This document shows, one piece after another, positions 9,934-19,661 of a DNA stretch of 64,000 nt. The DNA is taken from positions 1 through 64,000 of the forward strand of contig DATGJP010000115.1 in assembly GCA_035295125.1 (NCBI GenBank), read 5' to 3'. The position numbers and the translations under genes are program-made. The first letter of the stretch is position 1. The number at the start of each line of letters is the position of its first letter. This DNA comes from JAICMB01 sp035295125. GTDB taxonomy: Bacteria; Acidobacteriota; Terriglobia; Bryobacterales; Bryobacteraceae. Under the pieces are notes generated by a model that saw nothing but the letters and a program-made list of their open reading frames with translations, did no database searches and was not told where the DNA came from.

Positions 9934-12900
9934 ATGGGCCGTTGGCTCGCGGTTGCCGCACTCACGTTCTGCGAGTGGACATCGGCAGGGGAAACGCCGG
10001 CGTTGCGCGCAATGATATTCGAAAATCGTGGACAGGCCAAGTCTGACGTCAGATATATCCTTGACAGTCATAGACTTCAAGCTTATTTCATCAACAATAA
10101 AATCACTCTTCGTTCAGGCGGATCGGACCTCAACATTACTTTTCCCGGCGCCAACGCATCGGTCGAGCCTGTGGGCCTGCCCGAGAAGTCCGGCCATTTG
10201 AATTATCTGGTTGGCTCGGACCCGTCGCATTGGGCTCAGGACCTGCCTCTCTACTCCGGCGTCGTATACCGCAATCTCTATCACGGCATCGACATGCGCT
10301 GGCGCATTCAGGACAACATCATCAAGTCCGAATTTGTGGTATCCGCCGGCGCCGACCCCGCCTTGATCCACCTTCACTACAGCGGCATGAACGCCATTCG
10401 CATCGACGAAACTGGCGCGTTGGAAATCACCACCGCCGAGGGCAAAATACGCGATCATGCCCCTACGGCATACTCGGTCTTAGGCGCCACCCGCAAATCC
10501 GTTGACATCAGGTACCACGTGCGGTCCGATGGCGACGTGACATTCGAGGCCGCAGCCTATGACAACGCCACTACCCTGGTAATCGACCCGACGCTCTCCT
10601 ACAGCACGCTGCTGGGAGGAGGTGCGCACGACACGGCAAACAGCGTCGCCATCGATTCTTATGGAAACAGCTACGTCGCCGGATGGACCGAGTCACCCGA
10701 CTTCCCAGCCACGGGCGGCCTCCACCGCGGCAATGGGATCGACGCCTTTGTTGCAAAATTCACCTCATCCAATAGTTTGGCCTGGTGCACCTATTTCGGC
10801 GGGCAGGGCGCCGATCGCGCCAACGGAATCACAGTCGATTCATCGGGAAACGTCATCGTGGTTGGCGATACGTCCTCCTCCGACCTGCCCGTCTCAAGGG
10901 CGATCCAGACCACACTTCATGGCTCTCAGGATGCATTCGTTGCAAAACTCAACGCCGCCGGAAACGCCTTGATCTTCGCCACCTACTTTGGCGGATCAGG
11001 CACAGACAGCGCCGTGGGTGTCAGCCTCGATCCAGCCGGGAATATCTATGTCGCGGGCAACACCGCGTCCTCCGATTTCCCTACGCTGTACGCATACCAA
11101 CCCAACCGGCCGGGCCAGCAGGACGCATTCGTATTCAAGCTCGACGCAACCGGCAGCACGCTGTTCTACAGCACCTATCTGGGAGGCTTGAATACCGACA
11201 CGGCCGCAGCCATTGCCGTGGACAGCGGAGGAAACGCATACGTGGCCGGCGGGACACAGTCCGGAAATTTCCCCGTCGCCTCCGCCTTTCGATCCACGTT
11301 TCCGCTTCCGGGCCAGCAAGCGGCATTTCTCACTAAGCTCAATACCGACGGCAGAACACTGGCCTACAGCACGTTCCTTGGCGGTACCGCCGGCGGAATG
11401 ATGACGCCGGAAACAGCGACCGGCGTCGCTGTCGACTCTGCGGGCGAAGCCTGCGTCACAGGGGTAACCAGTTCGTCCGACTTTCCCGTGCTTCGGGCAT
11501 ACCAGGGTTCCGCCGTGTGGGGAACGCACGGCTTCGTGACGAAATTCAACGCCGCGGGAAATGGCCTGGTGTTCAGCACTTACCTGGGAGGAAGCGGTCG
11601 GGATTGGCCTATGGGGATCGCCGTCAACTCCAGCGGCGTGTTCGTAGGCGGGTACACGTCCTCAACAGACTTTCCCCTGCAGAATGCCATCCAACAAAGC
11701 AATGCCGGAATGTACGACGCGTTTGCCGCCGGTTTCGATGCCAACGGGAGCCTGGTATTCAGCACCTATCTGGGTGGCGGCGGAACCGATTCCGCAAATG
11801 CGATTGCCGCCGATGTGTCCGGCAACATTGTCCTCGCCGGCAACACGATGTCGTCCAACTTCCCGCTCCAAAACCCCATGCAATCCTCCGATGCCGATGG
11901 ATACAGCGCGTTTCTGGCGAAGATCGCAACGAGTTCGGCGGGCGGCCCCACCTATTCGCTGTTACCGGCCTCAGTGAATGTCAGCGCATCCGCAGGTACC
12001 GGCACTACGTCGCTTACCGTATCGCCGGCCACTGCCGCCTGGACCGCAACGAGTGGCGTTTCCTGGCTGGCCATTACATCCGCCGCGTCCGGCACGGGAA
12101 ACGCCACCATCGCTTATTCGGTCGCAGCCAACAACTCCGCCAACCAGCGAGCGAGTTTCCTGACGGTCGGCGGAGCAACGTTCAATGTCACCCAGGCCGG
12201 CGTGACGCCCACGTTTTCGCTAAACCCCACTTTCACGAATGCGACTAGCGCCGGCAGTACGGGGACTGTGGCGGTAACGGCAAACCCGCAGGATGCCACC
12301 TGGACCGCCGCAAGCAACAACGCCTGGATCACGATTACATCCGGAGCCTCGGGCACGGGCAACGGAAACGCCGGATACTCGATCGCCTCCAACTCCTCAT
12401 CGAACCCGCGCTCCGGCACCCTCACGATCGCCGGTCAGACATTCAGCGTCACGCAATCGGGGGCCGCAGCCTCCTTCACGCTGAATCCGCCGTCCGCCAC
12501 CGCCGGCAGCAGTGGCGGCAATGCGACTGTCTCCGTCACCGCCACACCTTCCGACGCCACCTGGACTGCGGCCAGCAATTCAGCATGGATCACCATCCTG
12601 TCCGGCGCCTCCGGTACCGGGAACGGTACCGTTGGTTATACGGTCGCCTCCAACGCCTCGACGAACTCGCGCTCGGGCAGCCTGAGCATCGCCGGCATCG
12701 CCTTCAACGTCACTCAGTCGGGGTTGAATCCGTCGGTCACGTTGAACCCGACCTCAACAAACATCGTGAGCACCGGGGGAACCGGAACCGTATCCGTCAC
12801 CGCGACGCCCTCCGACGCTTCCTGGACAGCGACCAGCAACACCGCGTGGATCACGATTACGTCCGGCTCGTCCGGAACCGGGAATGGAAGCGTGGGCTAC

Positions 12901-14934
12901 TCCGTCGCCGCCACCAACTCGGTAAATGCACGTCTGGGAACCCTTACGATTGGGGGCCAGGTATTCTCGATCACCGAAGCGGGCGCTACCCCGTCGATTT
13001 CGTTGAACCCAACCTCCACGACAGTGGGCAGTTCGGCAGCCACGGGCACGGTTTCAGTCACCGCAACACCCGCCGACGCAACATGGACCGCCACGAGCAA
13101 CAATACCTCCTGGCTCTCCATCACTTCCGGAGCCTCCGGAGTGGGCAACGGAACTGTCGGTTACGCCGGCACGCCAAACAACTCCTCGAGCCAACGCTCA
13201 GGTTCGCTGACCATCGGTGGCCGGACGTTTACCGTTTCGCAAGCTGGTACAGGCACCAGCGTGTCCCTGAACCCGACCTCCGCGAATTTCAATCCGAACG
13301 GGGGAACGGGTTCGACGGCGATCACGATAACGCCCCCCGATGCATCCTGGACGGCCTCGAGCAATGCGTCGTGGCTCGCCATCACATCGGCCCTTTCCGG
13401 CACCGGCAACTCCGCCGTGAACTATTCGGTCGCCGTGAACACACTCACGAGCGGACGTTCAGGCGTTTTGACCATCTCGGGCCAGGCTTACACCGTTACT
13501 CAAGCGGGTAGCACCCCGACTTTCTCGTTGAACCCGACCAGCGCCAATGTGGCTGCCGGCGGCAGCACCGGTTCTGTGGCCGTCACCTGCTCCGCGTCGG
13601 ATGCTGCCTGGACCGCATCCAGCAATGCCCCCTGGGTCACCATCACGTCCATGGCAACGGGCCAGGGGAGCGGTACGGTTTCGTATTCAATAGCTGCCAA
13701 CTCAGGCGCCAGCCGGTCCGGCAACATCACCATCGCCGGACAGACGTTCACAATTTCACAGGCCGGGACAACCACATCAACACAGGGTCTCGCGTTTTAT
13801 CCGCTGGCGCCCTGCCGGCTGGTGGACACGCGGGGGAACGGGCAAACCGGCGGATTCGGTCCCCCAAACCTGGCCGCCGCTGCCACTCGCGACTTTCCGC
13901 TCCTCTATAGCCTCTGCGGTGTGCCGCCCGTGGCCCAGGCTTATTCCCTCAACGTAACCGCGGTTCCGCGAGGCCCGCTTGCTTACATCAGCATTTGGCC
14001 CGCAGGCCAGTCCCAGCCGGTCGTGTCGACGCTAAACGCCAACGACGGCAGCGTGGTGGCGAATGCCGCTATTGTGCCGGCAGGGACCAACGGCGCGATC
14101 AGCGTGTATGCCAGCAATGCGACAGACCTCGTAATCGACATCAACGGATACTTTGCGGGAGCAACCGCGCAAGGACTGGCGTTTTATCCAATAACGCCGT
14201 GCCGCGCCGTCGATACGCGAAACAGCTCGATGCCCAACGGCCTTGGCACTCCGAGTATGCTGGCCCGGGCAAGCCGCAGTTTTCCGCTGGAAAGCAGTAC
14301 ATGCGGCCTGGCTTCGACCGCGCAGGCGTATTCCGTCAACGCCACGGTGGTTCCGGCGGGCCCCCTGACTTATCTGACGGTATGGCCCTCGGGACTTTCG
14401 CTTCCGACTGTCTCGACTCTGAATTCGCCGAGCGGCTCGGTTGTCGCTAACGCTGCTATCGTCCCAGCGGGCGATGCCGGAGCCATCAGCGCTTTCGCGA
14501 GCGATGCCACGAACCTGATTGTCGACGCCAACGGCTACTTCGGCAGTTCCGGGGGTACAGGAGCGCTCTATTTCTACCCCGTCACTCCCTGCCGCGTTGC
14601 GGACACGCGCAACGGGCCCGCACCGTTCGGAGCGCCAACCCCGACAGGCGGCGCGACGCGCGATTTTCCCATTCCGAACAGCTCCTGTGCAATTCCTGCG
14701 TCTGCCCAAGCCTATTCGCTCAATATCACGGTTGTACCGGCCGCAGGCCTCGGATTCCTGACCACCTGGCCAACCGGAAAATCTCAGCCGGGGGTATCCA
14801 CGCTGAATTCGGCTCGCGGCCTGGTGGTGGCAAATGCTGCCATTGTTCCCGCCGGCAATAACGGCTCGATCAGCGTTTACGTCACGGATAAAACCGACGT
14901 GATCATCGATATCAACGGCTACTTCGCCCCATAG
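9934..14934 (+). CDS. Giant secreted SBBP + BACON repeat protein with triplicated C-terminal module
   Basis: A 1666-residue exported protein. After a signal peptide, residues about 25-215 form an N-terminal beta domain with FENRGQ and the HLNYLVGSDPSHW stretch, as seen before SBBP repeats. Residues about 215-670 hold SBBP (beta-propeller) repeats marked by YSTYLGG, GNAYVAG and TSSSDFP. About 672-1283 hold seven BACON domains of some 88 residues, each with FSLNPTS.., SWTA.SN..W and a closing FTVTQAG. The last 380 residues are three copies (starting near 1285, 1415 and 1545) of a module opening with PCR-x2-DTR and closing with DINGYF. The same triplet ends the protein at 51725-56080. It is probably a cell-surface adhesin or carbohydrate-contact protein; this is inference. 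Confidence 0.9.
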   Translation: MGRWLAVAALTFCEWTSAGETPALRAMIFENRGQAKSDVRYILDSHRLQAYFINNKITLRSGGSDLNITFPGANASVEPVGLPEKSGHLNYLVGSDPSHWAQDLPLYSGVVYRNLYHGIDMRWRIQDNIIKSEFVVSAGADPALIHLHYSGMNAIRIDETGALEITTAEGKIRDHAPTAYSVLGATRKSVDIRYHVRSDGDVTFEAAAYDNATTLVIDPTLSYSTLLGGGAHDTANSVAIDSYGNSYVAGWTESPDFPATGGLHRGNGIDAFVAKFTSSNSLAWCTYFGGQGADRANGITVDSSGNVIVVGDTSSSDLPVSRAIQTTLHGSQDAFVAKLNAAGNALIFATYFGGSGTDSAVGVSLDPAGNIYVAGNTASSDFPTLYAYQPNRPGQQDAFVFKLDATGSTLFYSTYLGGLNTDTAAAIAVDSGGNAYVAGGTQSGNFPVASAFRSTFPLPGQQAAFLTKLNTDGRTLAYSTFLGGTAGGMMTPETATGVAVDSAGEACVTGVTSSSDFPVLRAYQGSAVWGTHGFVTKFNAAGNGLVFSTYLGGSGRDWPMGIAVNSSGVFVGGYTSSTDFPLQNAIQQSNAGMYDAFAAGFDANGSLVFSTYLGGGGTDSANAIAADVSGNIVLAGNTMSSNFPLQNPMQSSDADGYSAFLAKIATSSAGGPTYSLLPASVNVSASAGTGTTSLTVSPATAAWTATSGVSWLAITSAASGTGNATIAYSVAANNSANQRASFLTVGGATFNVTQAGVTPTFSLNPTFTNATSAGSTGTVAVTANPQDATWTAASNNAWITITSGASGTGNGNAGYSIASNSSSNPRSGTLTIAGQTFSVTQSGAAASFTLNPPSATAGSSGGNATVSVTATPSDATWTAASNSAWITILSGASGTGNGTVGYTVASNASTNSRSGSLSIAGIAFNVTQSGLNPSVTLNPTSTNIVSTGGTGTVSVTATPSDASWTATSNTAWITITSGSSGTGNGSVGYSVAATNSVNARLGTLTIGGQVFSITEAGATPSISLNPTSTTVGSSAATGTVSVTATPADATWTATSNNTSWLSITSGASGVGNGTVGYAGTPNNSSSQRSGSLTIGGRTFTVSQAGTGTSVSLNPTSANFNPNGGTGSTAITITPPDASWTASSNASWLAITSALSGTGNSAVNYSVAVNTLTSGRSGVLTISGQAYTVTQAGSTPTFSLNPTSANVAAGGSTGSVAVTCSASDAAWTASSNAPWVTITSMATGQGSGTVSYSIAANSGASRSGNITIAGQTFTISQAGTTTSTQGLAFYPLAPCRLVDTRGNGQTGGFGPPNLAAAATRDFPLLYSLCGVPPVAQAYSLNVTAVPRGPLAYISIWPAGQSQPVVSTLNANDGSVVANAAIVPAGTNGAISVYASNATDLVIDINGYFAGATAQGLAFYPITPCRAVDTRNSSMPNGLGTPSMLARASRSFPLESSTCGLASTAQAYSVNATVVPAGPLTYLTVWPSGLSLPTVSTLNSPSGSVVANAAIVPAGDAGAISAFASDATNLIVDANGYFGSSGGTGALYFYPVTPCRVADTRNGPAPFGAPTPTGGATRDFPIPNSSCAIPASAQAYSLNITVVPAAGLGFLTTWPTGKSQPGVSTLNSARGLVVANAAIVPAGNNGSISVYVTDKTDVIIDINGYFAP

Positions 14935-14994
14935 TTGTATAGAAGGTGAGGCAGGATTGCATCCCGGTTTGTTAGAGGTGCCTGTCGAGGCGTT

Positions 14995-15075
14995 TCAAGT
15001 GGTAAAGGGTCGGAAACGCCGGCCTTTGGACCTCACCGGGAACGCGCAGGCGAAACCTCCTGCGCCACCTCGGAG
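14995..15075. repeat. Dispersed palindromic repeat, copy A
   Basis: Contains GGCCTTTGGAC...GGGAACGCGCAGG, a hairpin with arms GCGCAGG (15044-15050) and CCTGCGC (15059-15065), then CACC. About 50 bp match copy B at 25309-25353 with few differences. It lies just downstream of the giant gene, between converging genes. Confidence 0.65.
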
Positions 15076-15083
15076 CACACAGT

Positions 15084-15242
15084 TCAGTAATAATCGGCGC
15101 AGCTCATGTAGTACCCACACCGCTCGCAAACGAGCTTGCACTTGTGCTGTGTCAAACGGCAGTCGCAGACCGGGCAGTACAGCATGGGCTCATCTTCATC
15201 GGTGCGCTTGGGTTCCGACTCCTCCATACCAGCCACCAGCAT
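15084..15242 (-). CDS. Small zinc-ribbon protein (52 residues)
   Basis: ATG at 15242, TGA at 15084-15086. The product starts MLVAGMEESEPKRTDEDEP. It ends with a dense Cys cluster: YCPVCDCRLTQHKCK, then LVCERCGYYMSCADYY. Seven Cys residues, including two CxxC knuckles, point to one zinc ribbon with extra thiols. An acidic N-terminus precedes it. A second ATG five codons in (15227) could be the start. The gene diverges from the amidohydrolase gene; the starts are about 32 bp apart. Function unknown. The Cys pattern makes chance coding very unlikely. Confidence 0.75.
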   Translation of the reverse strand: MLVAGMEESEPKRTDEDEPMLYCPVCDCRLTQHKCKLVCERCGYYMSCADYY

Positions 15243-15274
15243 AGCTCCGAGCCGGCGCGTGTCAAAATGACGAG

Positions 15275-16855
15275 ATGCGACTTGCCGTCTTAGCCCTCGC
15301 GATCGGTTCGTTCACGGCGCTCTTTGCGCAGCCTCAGTCTTACGATGTAGTGATCACTGGCGGAAAGATCGTCGATGGATCGGGCGACCCCTGGTTTTAC
15401 GGTGACGTCGGCATCAAGGGCGATTCGATCGCCGCTATCGGAAATCTCAAGTCCGCATCGGCTGCGCGCCGCCTGGACGCGGCGGGGCTGGTGGTGGCCC
15501 CGGGCTTCATCGACATCCACACCCACGCGCGACGCGGCATTTTCCAGGATCCCGCGGCCCAGAATTACACTCGCCAGGGCGTGACCACAATCTTCGAAGG
15601 TCCCGACGGCAGTTCGCCTTTGCCCATCGGAAAGTTCCTGAGCCAGGTTGGCGCGTTGCACCTCGGTCCCAACTTCGGCACCTTCGCGGGCCAGGGCAGC
15701 ATTCGCGAACAGGTGATGGGACTCGTGAATCGCCCGGCGACGGCCGAGGAGATCGAGAAGATGCGGCAGCTCACCCGGCAGGCGATGCTCGACGGCGCGT
15801 TTGGAGTGACCACCGGCCTGTTCTACGTCCCAGGAAACTTTACGCCCACCGAAGAAGTCATCGAGATCGAGAAAGTCGTCGGCGCGATGGGTGGAATGCA
15901 CCACTCGCACATGCGCAATGAAGCGGCCCAGATTCTCGACAGCGTACGCGAGACGATCCGCATTGGCGAAGAGGGCGGGCTTCCGACGCAACTGACGCAC
16001 CACAAGATCATTGGCAAGGACAATTGGGGCAGGAGTGTCGACACCCTGCGACTGGTGGAGGAAGCCCGCGCCCGCGGCGTCGACGTGACGATCGACCAAT
16101 ACCCGTATACGGCGTCCAGCACAGGCACCGCGGCGCTCATTCCTCAGTGGGCACAGGAGGGCGGACATAAGGCTCTGAATGAACGCCTGGACGCCCCGGA
16201 GCAGCGCGCCAAAATCAAAGCGGCGGTCATCGAGAGCATCAAGATCGATCGCGGCGGCGGCGATCCTGCCAATGTGGTCATGGCCAACTGTTCGTGGGAC
16301 AAATCGCTCGCGGGGAAAAACCTCGCCGAAATCACCAAAGCCCGTGGACGCGAGATCACCATCGAAAACGCAGCGGAAACGCTACTCGAAATCCAGCATT
16401 CCGGAGGGTGCCAGGCGGTCTATCATGCGATCAGCGAAGAGGATGTCGAGCGGATTATGAAGTACCCCTTTACGATGATCGCGAGCGACGGCGAAGTTCC
16501 CCAGTTCGGCATCGCGGCGCCGCATCCGCGCAGCTACGGTACGTTTGCCCGGGTTTTGGCGCGCTACGTCCGCGAGCGTCACACCATCACGCTCGAGGAT
16601 GCCGTGCACAGGATGTCGGGATTGCCGGCCCAGAGAACGAAGTTATATGACCGCGGTTTGATCCGGCCCGGTATGAAAGCCGACCTGGCGATCTTCGACC
16701 CGGCTACCGTAGCCGACACCGCGACATTCGAGAAGCCTCACCAGTACGCGGTTGGTTTCCGTTATGTACTCGTAAATGGCAAAACGCTCGTTGCGCAAGG
16801 CGAGCTTACGAACGAGCGTTCTGGAAGAATCCTATTTGGTCCTGCTAAGAGGTGA
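15275..16855 (+). CDS. N-acyl-D-amino-acid deacylase (D-aminoacylase-like amidohydrolase)
   Basis: A 526-residue amidohydrolase with a signal peptide (residues 1-19), so probably periplasmic. Family motifs: VVITGGKIVDGSG at the start of the beta domain, PGFIDIHTHARRG (first metal site), MHHSHMRNE and QLTHHKIIG (further His ligands), and MIASDGE (catalytic Asp). The end, KADLAIFDP with a closing GRILFG, is typical. Enzymes of this family release D-amino acids from N-acyl forms, which fits recycling of peptidoglycan-derived D-residues. A CAAAAT hexamer at 15263-15268 sits 6 nt before the ATG. Substrate specificity is not proven. Confidence 0.9.
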   Translation: MRLAVLALAIGSFTALFAQPQSYDVVITGGKIVDGSGDPWFYGDVGIKGDSIAAIGNLKSASAARRLDAAGLVVAPGFIDIHTHARRGIFQDPAAQNYTRQGVTTIFEGPDGSSPLPIGKFLSQVGALHLGPNFGTFAGQGSIREQVMGLVNRPATAEEIEKMRQLTRQAMLDGAFGVTTGLFYVPGNFTPTEEVIEIEKVVGAMGGMHHSHMRNEAAQILDSVRETIRIGEEGGLPTQLTHHKIIGKDNWGRSVDTLRLVEEARARGVDVTIDQYPYTASSTGTAALIPQWAQEGGHKALNERLDAPEQRAKIKAAVIESIKIDRGGGDPANVVMANCSWDKSLAGKNLAEITKARGREITIENAAETLLEIQHSGGCQAVYHAISEEDVERIMKYPFTMIASDGEVPQFGIAAPHPRSYGTFARVLARYVRERHTITLEDAVHRMSGLPAQRTKLYDRGLIRPGMKADLAIFDPATVADTATFEKPHQYAVGFRYVLVNGKTLVAQGELTNERSGRILFGPAKR

Positions 16856-16856
16856 T

Positions 16857-18020
16857 TTAGCGGTGTCCGCCACCACCACCGACTGCGCCGCCACCACCGC
16901 CGCCGCCATGACCGCCGCCTCCGGAGAACCCACCTCCGCCGCTGCTGCTTCCGCCGCCGGAGAACCCGCCGCCTCCACCGCTGCTGCCACCCGAGTAACC
17001 GCCCACGCTGCGGCCGGAGCTAAACCCTGACGTTCCACCGCCAAATCCCCCGCTGCGTCCGACTGCGCCCGGAGTCCCAACGGCATGCCCAGGATTAAAC
17101 GCTCCACCCGAACCCGAACGGCCCACTGCCGACCAGCGCGGAGCACCGGCGAAAGTCGAAGCGCTTCCGGTTTTGCTCGCGCCGCCACCGCCGTACCCAC
17201 CGTAGCTGCCGTAGCCCGGATAGAAGCCGTAGTCATAGTAAGGCATGTAGTAGTAAGAAGCGTAAGGGCTCCAGAAGGGGAAACCCCAAGGGCTGTATGC
17301 AATCCCACTGGCCGGAATGTAGGTGAACATTCCGAAATAGGGATTGAACCCCCACATTCCATTAGTCGGAATGTAGGACCCGCCGCTGCTGTTCATCGAC
17401 CGTGCCGCGGAGACATTGGCCATCGCCAAAGCCTCGGACCGGCGCGCAGCCCAGCGCATTAACTCGTCACCCGTCTTGGTGTCGAACTTCACTGCCATCA
17501 AGGCGCCATCGAGCGTCGTTTCGTGACCCTTCGTCAACGTCAGGTGGCCCGACGGACCGGTGACAATCGCTTCGCCCTCATAGACCCGCGCCCGTGCCGG
17601 CGGCAGGTCGAAACGATAGAGGCCTTTCTTCTCGAGCGCGACCGCCGTCTCCTTATAAAGGACTGTTATGGCGTTGTCCTTAAGAAGCTCGTCGCATTCT
17701 ACAATTGCTTCGCCCTTTACAAGCTCGAACCTCGTGTCGGAAAGATGGTTGGAGACCATCCGCACCGAGCTGTTCTCGCCGACTCTCAGGAAAGCGCCTG
17801 GCGTGAGTAAAACTTCCGCCTTGCCTTCCTCGGTATTGAGAACTTCGTTCTGCTTGAGCTCTTTGAATTCCCCCGGCTTTACGACAATCGGCTGGTCCCC
17901 TACCAGGACCCGCCCTTCAATCCAGTGAATAACTCCGGAATGGGCGGAAATCACCGACTGCCCGAATGCTGAGGCGGCAACGAGTATGCCGACTGCCAGA
18001 CTCGAGAGTACCCTGCGCAT
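16857..18020 (-). CDS. FecR-domain protein with Tyr/Gly-rich tail
   Basis: A 387-residue exported protein (signal peptide MRRVLSSLAVGILVAASAFGQ). Residues about 35-170 form a FecR-type beta domain with GRVLVGDQPIVVKPGEF, a TEEGKAEVLLTPGAFLRVG stretch and a later YEGEAIVTGPSG. The tail changes abruptly: Pro/Tyr-rich (about 225-275, with YYYMPYYDYGFYPGYG) and then almost pure Gly/Ser to the end. No membrane anchor, and no sigma-factor gene beside it, so it is unlikely to be a classic FecR regulator. The low-complexity tail suggests a surface or wall-associated role. It converges on the amidohydrolase gene with 1 bp between the stop codons. Confidence 0.8.
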   Translation of the reverse strand: MRRVLSSLAVGILVAASAFGQSVISAHSGVIHWIEGRVLVGDQPIVVKPGEFKELKQNEVLNTEEGKAEVLLTPGAFLRVGENSSVRMVSNHLSDTRFELVKGEAIVECDELLKDNAITVLYKETAVALEKKGLYRFDLPPARARVYEGEAIVTGPSGHLTLTKGHETTLDGALMAVKFDTKTGDELMRWAARRSEALAMANVSAARSMNSSGGSYIPTNGMWGFNPYFGMFTYIPASGIAYSPWGFPFWSPYASYYYMPYYDYGFYPGYGSYGGYGGGGASKTGSASTFAGAPRWSAVGRSGSGGAFNPGHAVGTPGAVGRSGGFGGGTSGFSSGRSVGGYSGGSSGGGGGFSGGGSSSGGGGFSGGGGHGGGGGGGAVGGGGGHR

Positions 18021-18156
18021 GGTTCACCTCTCCTTGTATGTTCCTCGCCTCAACGACGTCTGTCAAGTAGGCCTCGTTACATATTCTTACAAGATTTCTT
18101 AAGACCGAATCGCCAAACATACGTCTCCCAGCGTTCCAGCAGCCCCCGCTGCTACA

Positions 18157-19008
18157 ATGAAGTACACATGCATGGCGTGGTTGCCCGCATTCCCCGTCAA
18201 CGCGTTTTCGTCGTTTAGTATAACGGCGTTCGTCGACATAGTTCTTGTTGCCTTCCTGATTTATCAGTTCATTCTGATCATCCGGGGCCGCCGTGCTGCC
18301 CACATTCTGATCGGCATCGCCGTCCTTTCACTGGTCTATTATGTTGCAGTCTGGGCGCGTCTCGAGCTGCTGCGCAGCGTTCTCGCAACCCTCGTCCCAT
18401 ACACGGGATTCGCGTTGATCGTGATGTTCCAATCCGAACTGCGGCGCATGCTGGCGCGCATCGGCCGCAGGCCGTTCGCCGGCTTCAGTCAACTGGAGAA
18501 ACGTGAGGTAGCGGACGAAATCCTGCTCGCCCTGGGACAACTGACACTGCAGAAGGTCGGCGCGCTCATTATTGTAGAGCGCAACATCGGCTTGCGGACG
18601 TTTGTGGAGAGCGGTGTGCGCCTGGATGCGGTCATCTCTCGAGACCTCCTTTGTTCGCTGTTCCAACCCCTCGGCGCGCTACATGATGGCGCGGTCATCG
18701 TACAGGGCGATCGGATAGCCGCTGCGGCCTGCTTCCTGCCCCTGACCACAAATCCACTCCTCGCTACGAACCTCGGAACCCGTCATCGGGCCGCGATTGG
18801 TGTGACTGAAGAGGCCGACTGCATCGCCCTGGTGGTGTCCGAGGAAACCGGCCGCATCTCGATGGCGCATGCCGGCGATATCGATCTGAATGTCCCATTG
18901 GCGCGCGTCGAGCAGGCGCTGACCGGACTTCCAATACGTCAGGAAGCCCGCCCCACGGCCGAACCCGTCCCGGCGCCAACTGAATCCACAGTCCAACAAC
19001 CGCGATGA
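18157..19008 (+). CDS. cdaA: Diadenylate cyclase CdaA
   Basis: A 283-residue enzyme that makes c-di-AMP from two ATP. Three membrane helices (about 22-42, 48-66 and 78-92) precede the DAC domain. The catalytic signatures are both present: DGA at residues 177-179 (ALHDGAVIV) and RHR at 209-211 (GTRHRAAIG). Start: the ATG at 18157 overlaps a TACAAT hexamer at 18153-18158; the in-frame ATG at 18172 is a real alternative if that hexamer is the -10 box. The next gene, a YbbR/CdaR homologue, overlaps by 4 nt (ATGA), and glmM follows: the conserved cdaA-cdaR-glmM order known from Firmicutes. Confidence 0.94.
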   Translation: MKYTCMAWLPAFPVNAFSSFSITAFVDIVLVAFLIYQFILIIRGRRAAHILIGIAVLSLVYYVAVWARLELLRSVLATLVPYTGFALIVMFQSELRRMLARIGRRPFAGFSQLEKREVADEILLALGQLTLQKVGALIIVERNIGLRTFVESGVRLDAVISRDLLCSLFQPLGALHDGAVIVQGDRIAAAACFLPLTTNPLLATNLGTRHRAAIGVTEEADCIALVVSEETGRISMAHAGDIDLNVPLARVEQALTGLPIRQEARPTAEPVPAPTESTVQQPR

Positions 19009-19661
19009 GAAAATGGCTGTTCGGTAATTTGGGATGGAAGTTGCTGTCGCTCGCCATCGCCACGGTACTGTGGCTCGTCGTGGCGCGCGAGCCGGAACTC
19101 GCCACTTCGATCAACGTACCAGTGGAGTACAAGAACATCCCCGACGACCTGGATATCAGCTCCGGAATTCCGGACCGCGTCTATCTGGAAGTGCGGGGCT
19201 CCCCGCTGCGTTTGACCCGCGACAACTTACAGGACGCCGCGATCGTACTCGACCTCTCTACGGTGGCTAAAGCCGGGGAACGCACCTTTACGGTCCGTGA
19301 ACAAAACCTGAAACTTCCCAGCGGTGTGAGCTTCTATAAGGCGGTGCCTTCGCAGATCACCCTGCGATTCGAGCGGTTGGTGTCTAAAACGGTGCCGATA
19401 CGTCCCAAGTTCTCTACCGGTCCGACGCAGGGATATGCGATCGTGGCCAGCTCGTTCAATCCACCGACCGTTCGCATCAGTGGCCCGGAGAGCCGCATTC
19501 GGTCCATCGAAGCGGTGAGCACCGATCCGATCGATCTCAGCAACGTAGTGGGAAAGACCGAAATACGAGTCCACCTGTCGGTCGGCGATCCTCAAATCCG
19601 GCTGCGCAGCGACGCGCAAGTGCATTTCAACGTGACCCTGGAAAAGAGAGACATGAACTGA
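19005..19661 (+). CDS. YbbR-domain protein (CdaR-like regulator of CdaA)
   Basis: A 218-residue protein with one N-terminal membrane helix (about 8-27, LGWKLLSLAIATVLWLVV) followed by YbbR-type beta repeats outside the membrane. Typical YbbR phrases are VPVEYKNIPDDL, VYLEVRGS and PPTVRISGPESRI. In Bacillus and Listeria the homologue CdaR binds CdaA and modulates c-di-AMP production. The start overlaps the cdaA stop by 4 nt and the stop overlaps the glmM start by 1 nt (TGATG), so translation is coupled through the operon. It is shorter than four-repeat CdaR proteins, with room for about two repeats. Confidence 0.88.
   Translation: MRKWLFGNLGWKLLSLAIATVLWLVVAREPELATSINVPVEYKNIPDDLDISSGIPDRVYLEVRGSPLRLTRDNLQDAAIVLDLSTVAKAGERTFTVREQNLKLPSGVSFYKAVPSQITLRFERLVSKTVPIRPKFSTGPTQGYAIVASSFNPPTVRISGPESRIRSIEAVSTDPIDLSNVVGKTEIRVHLSVGDPQIRLRSDAQVHFNVTLEKRDMN

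Noticed and set aside
11950..13790. Regular DNA periodicity that could suggest a repeat array or CRISPR
   Set aside because: The period of about 260-270 bp and translation show tandem BACON domains, not short direct repeats with spacers.
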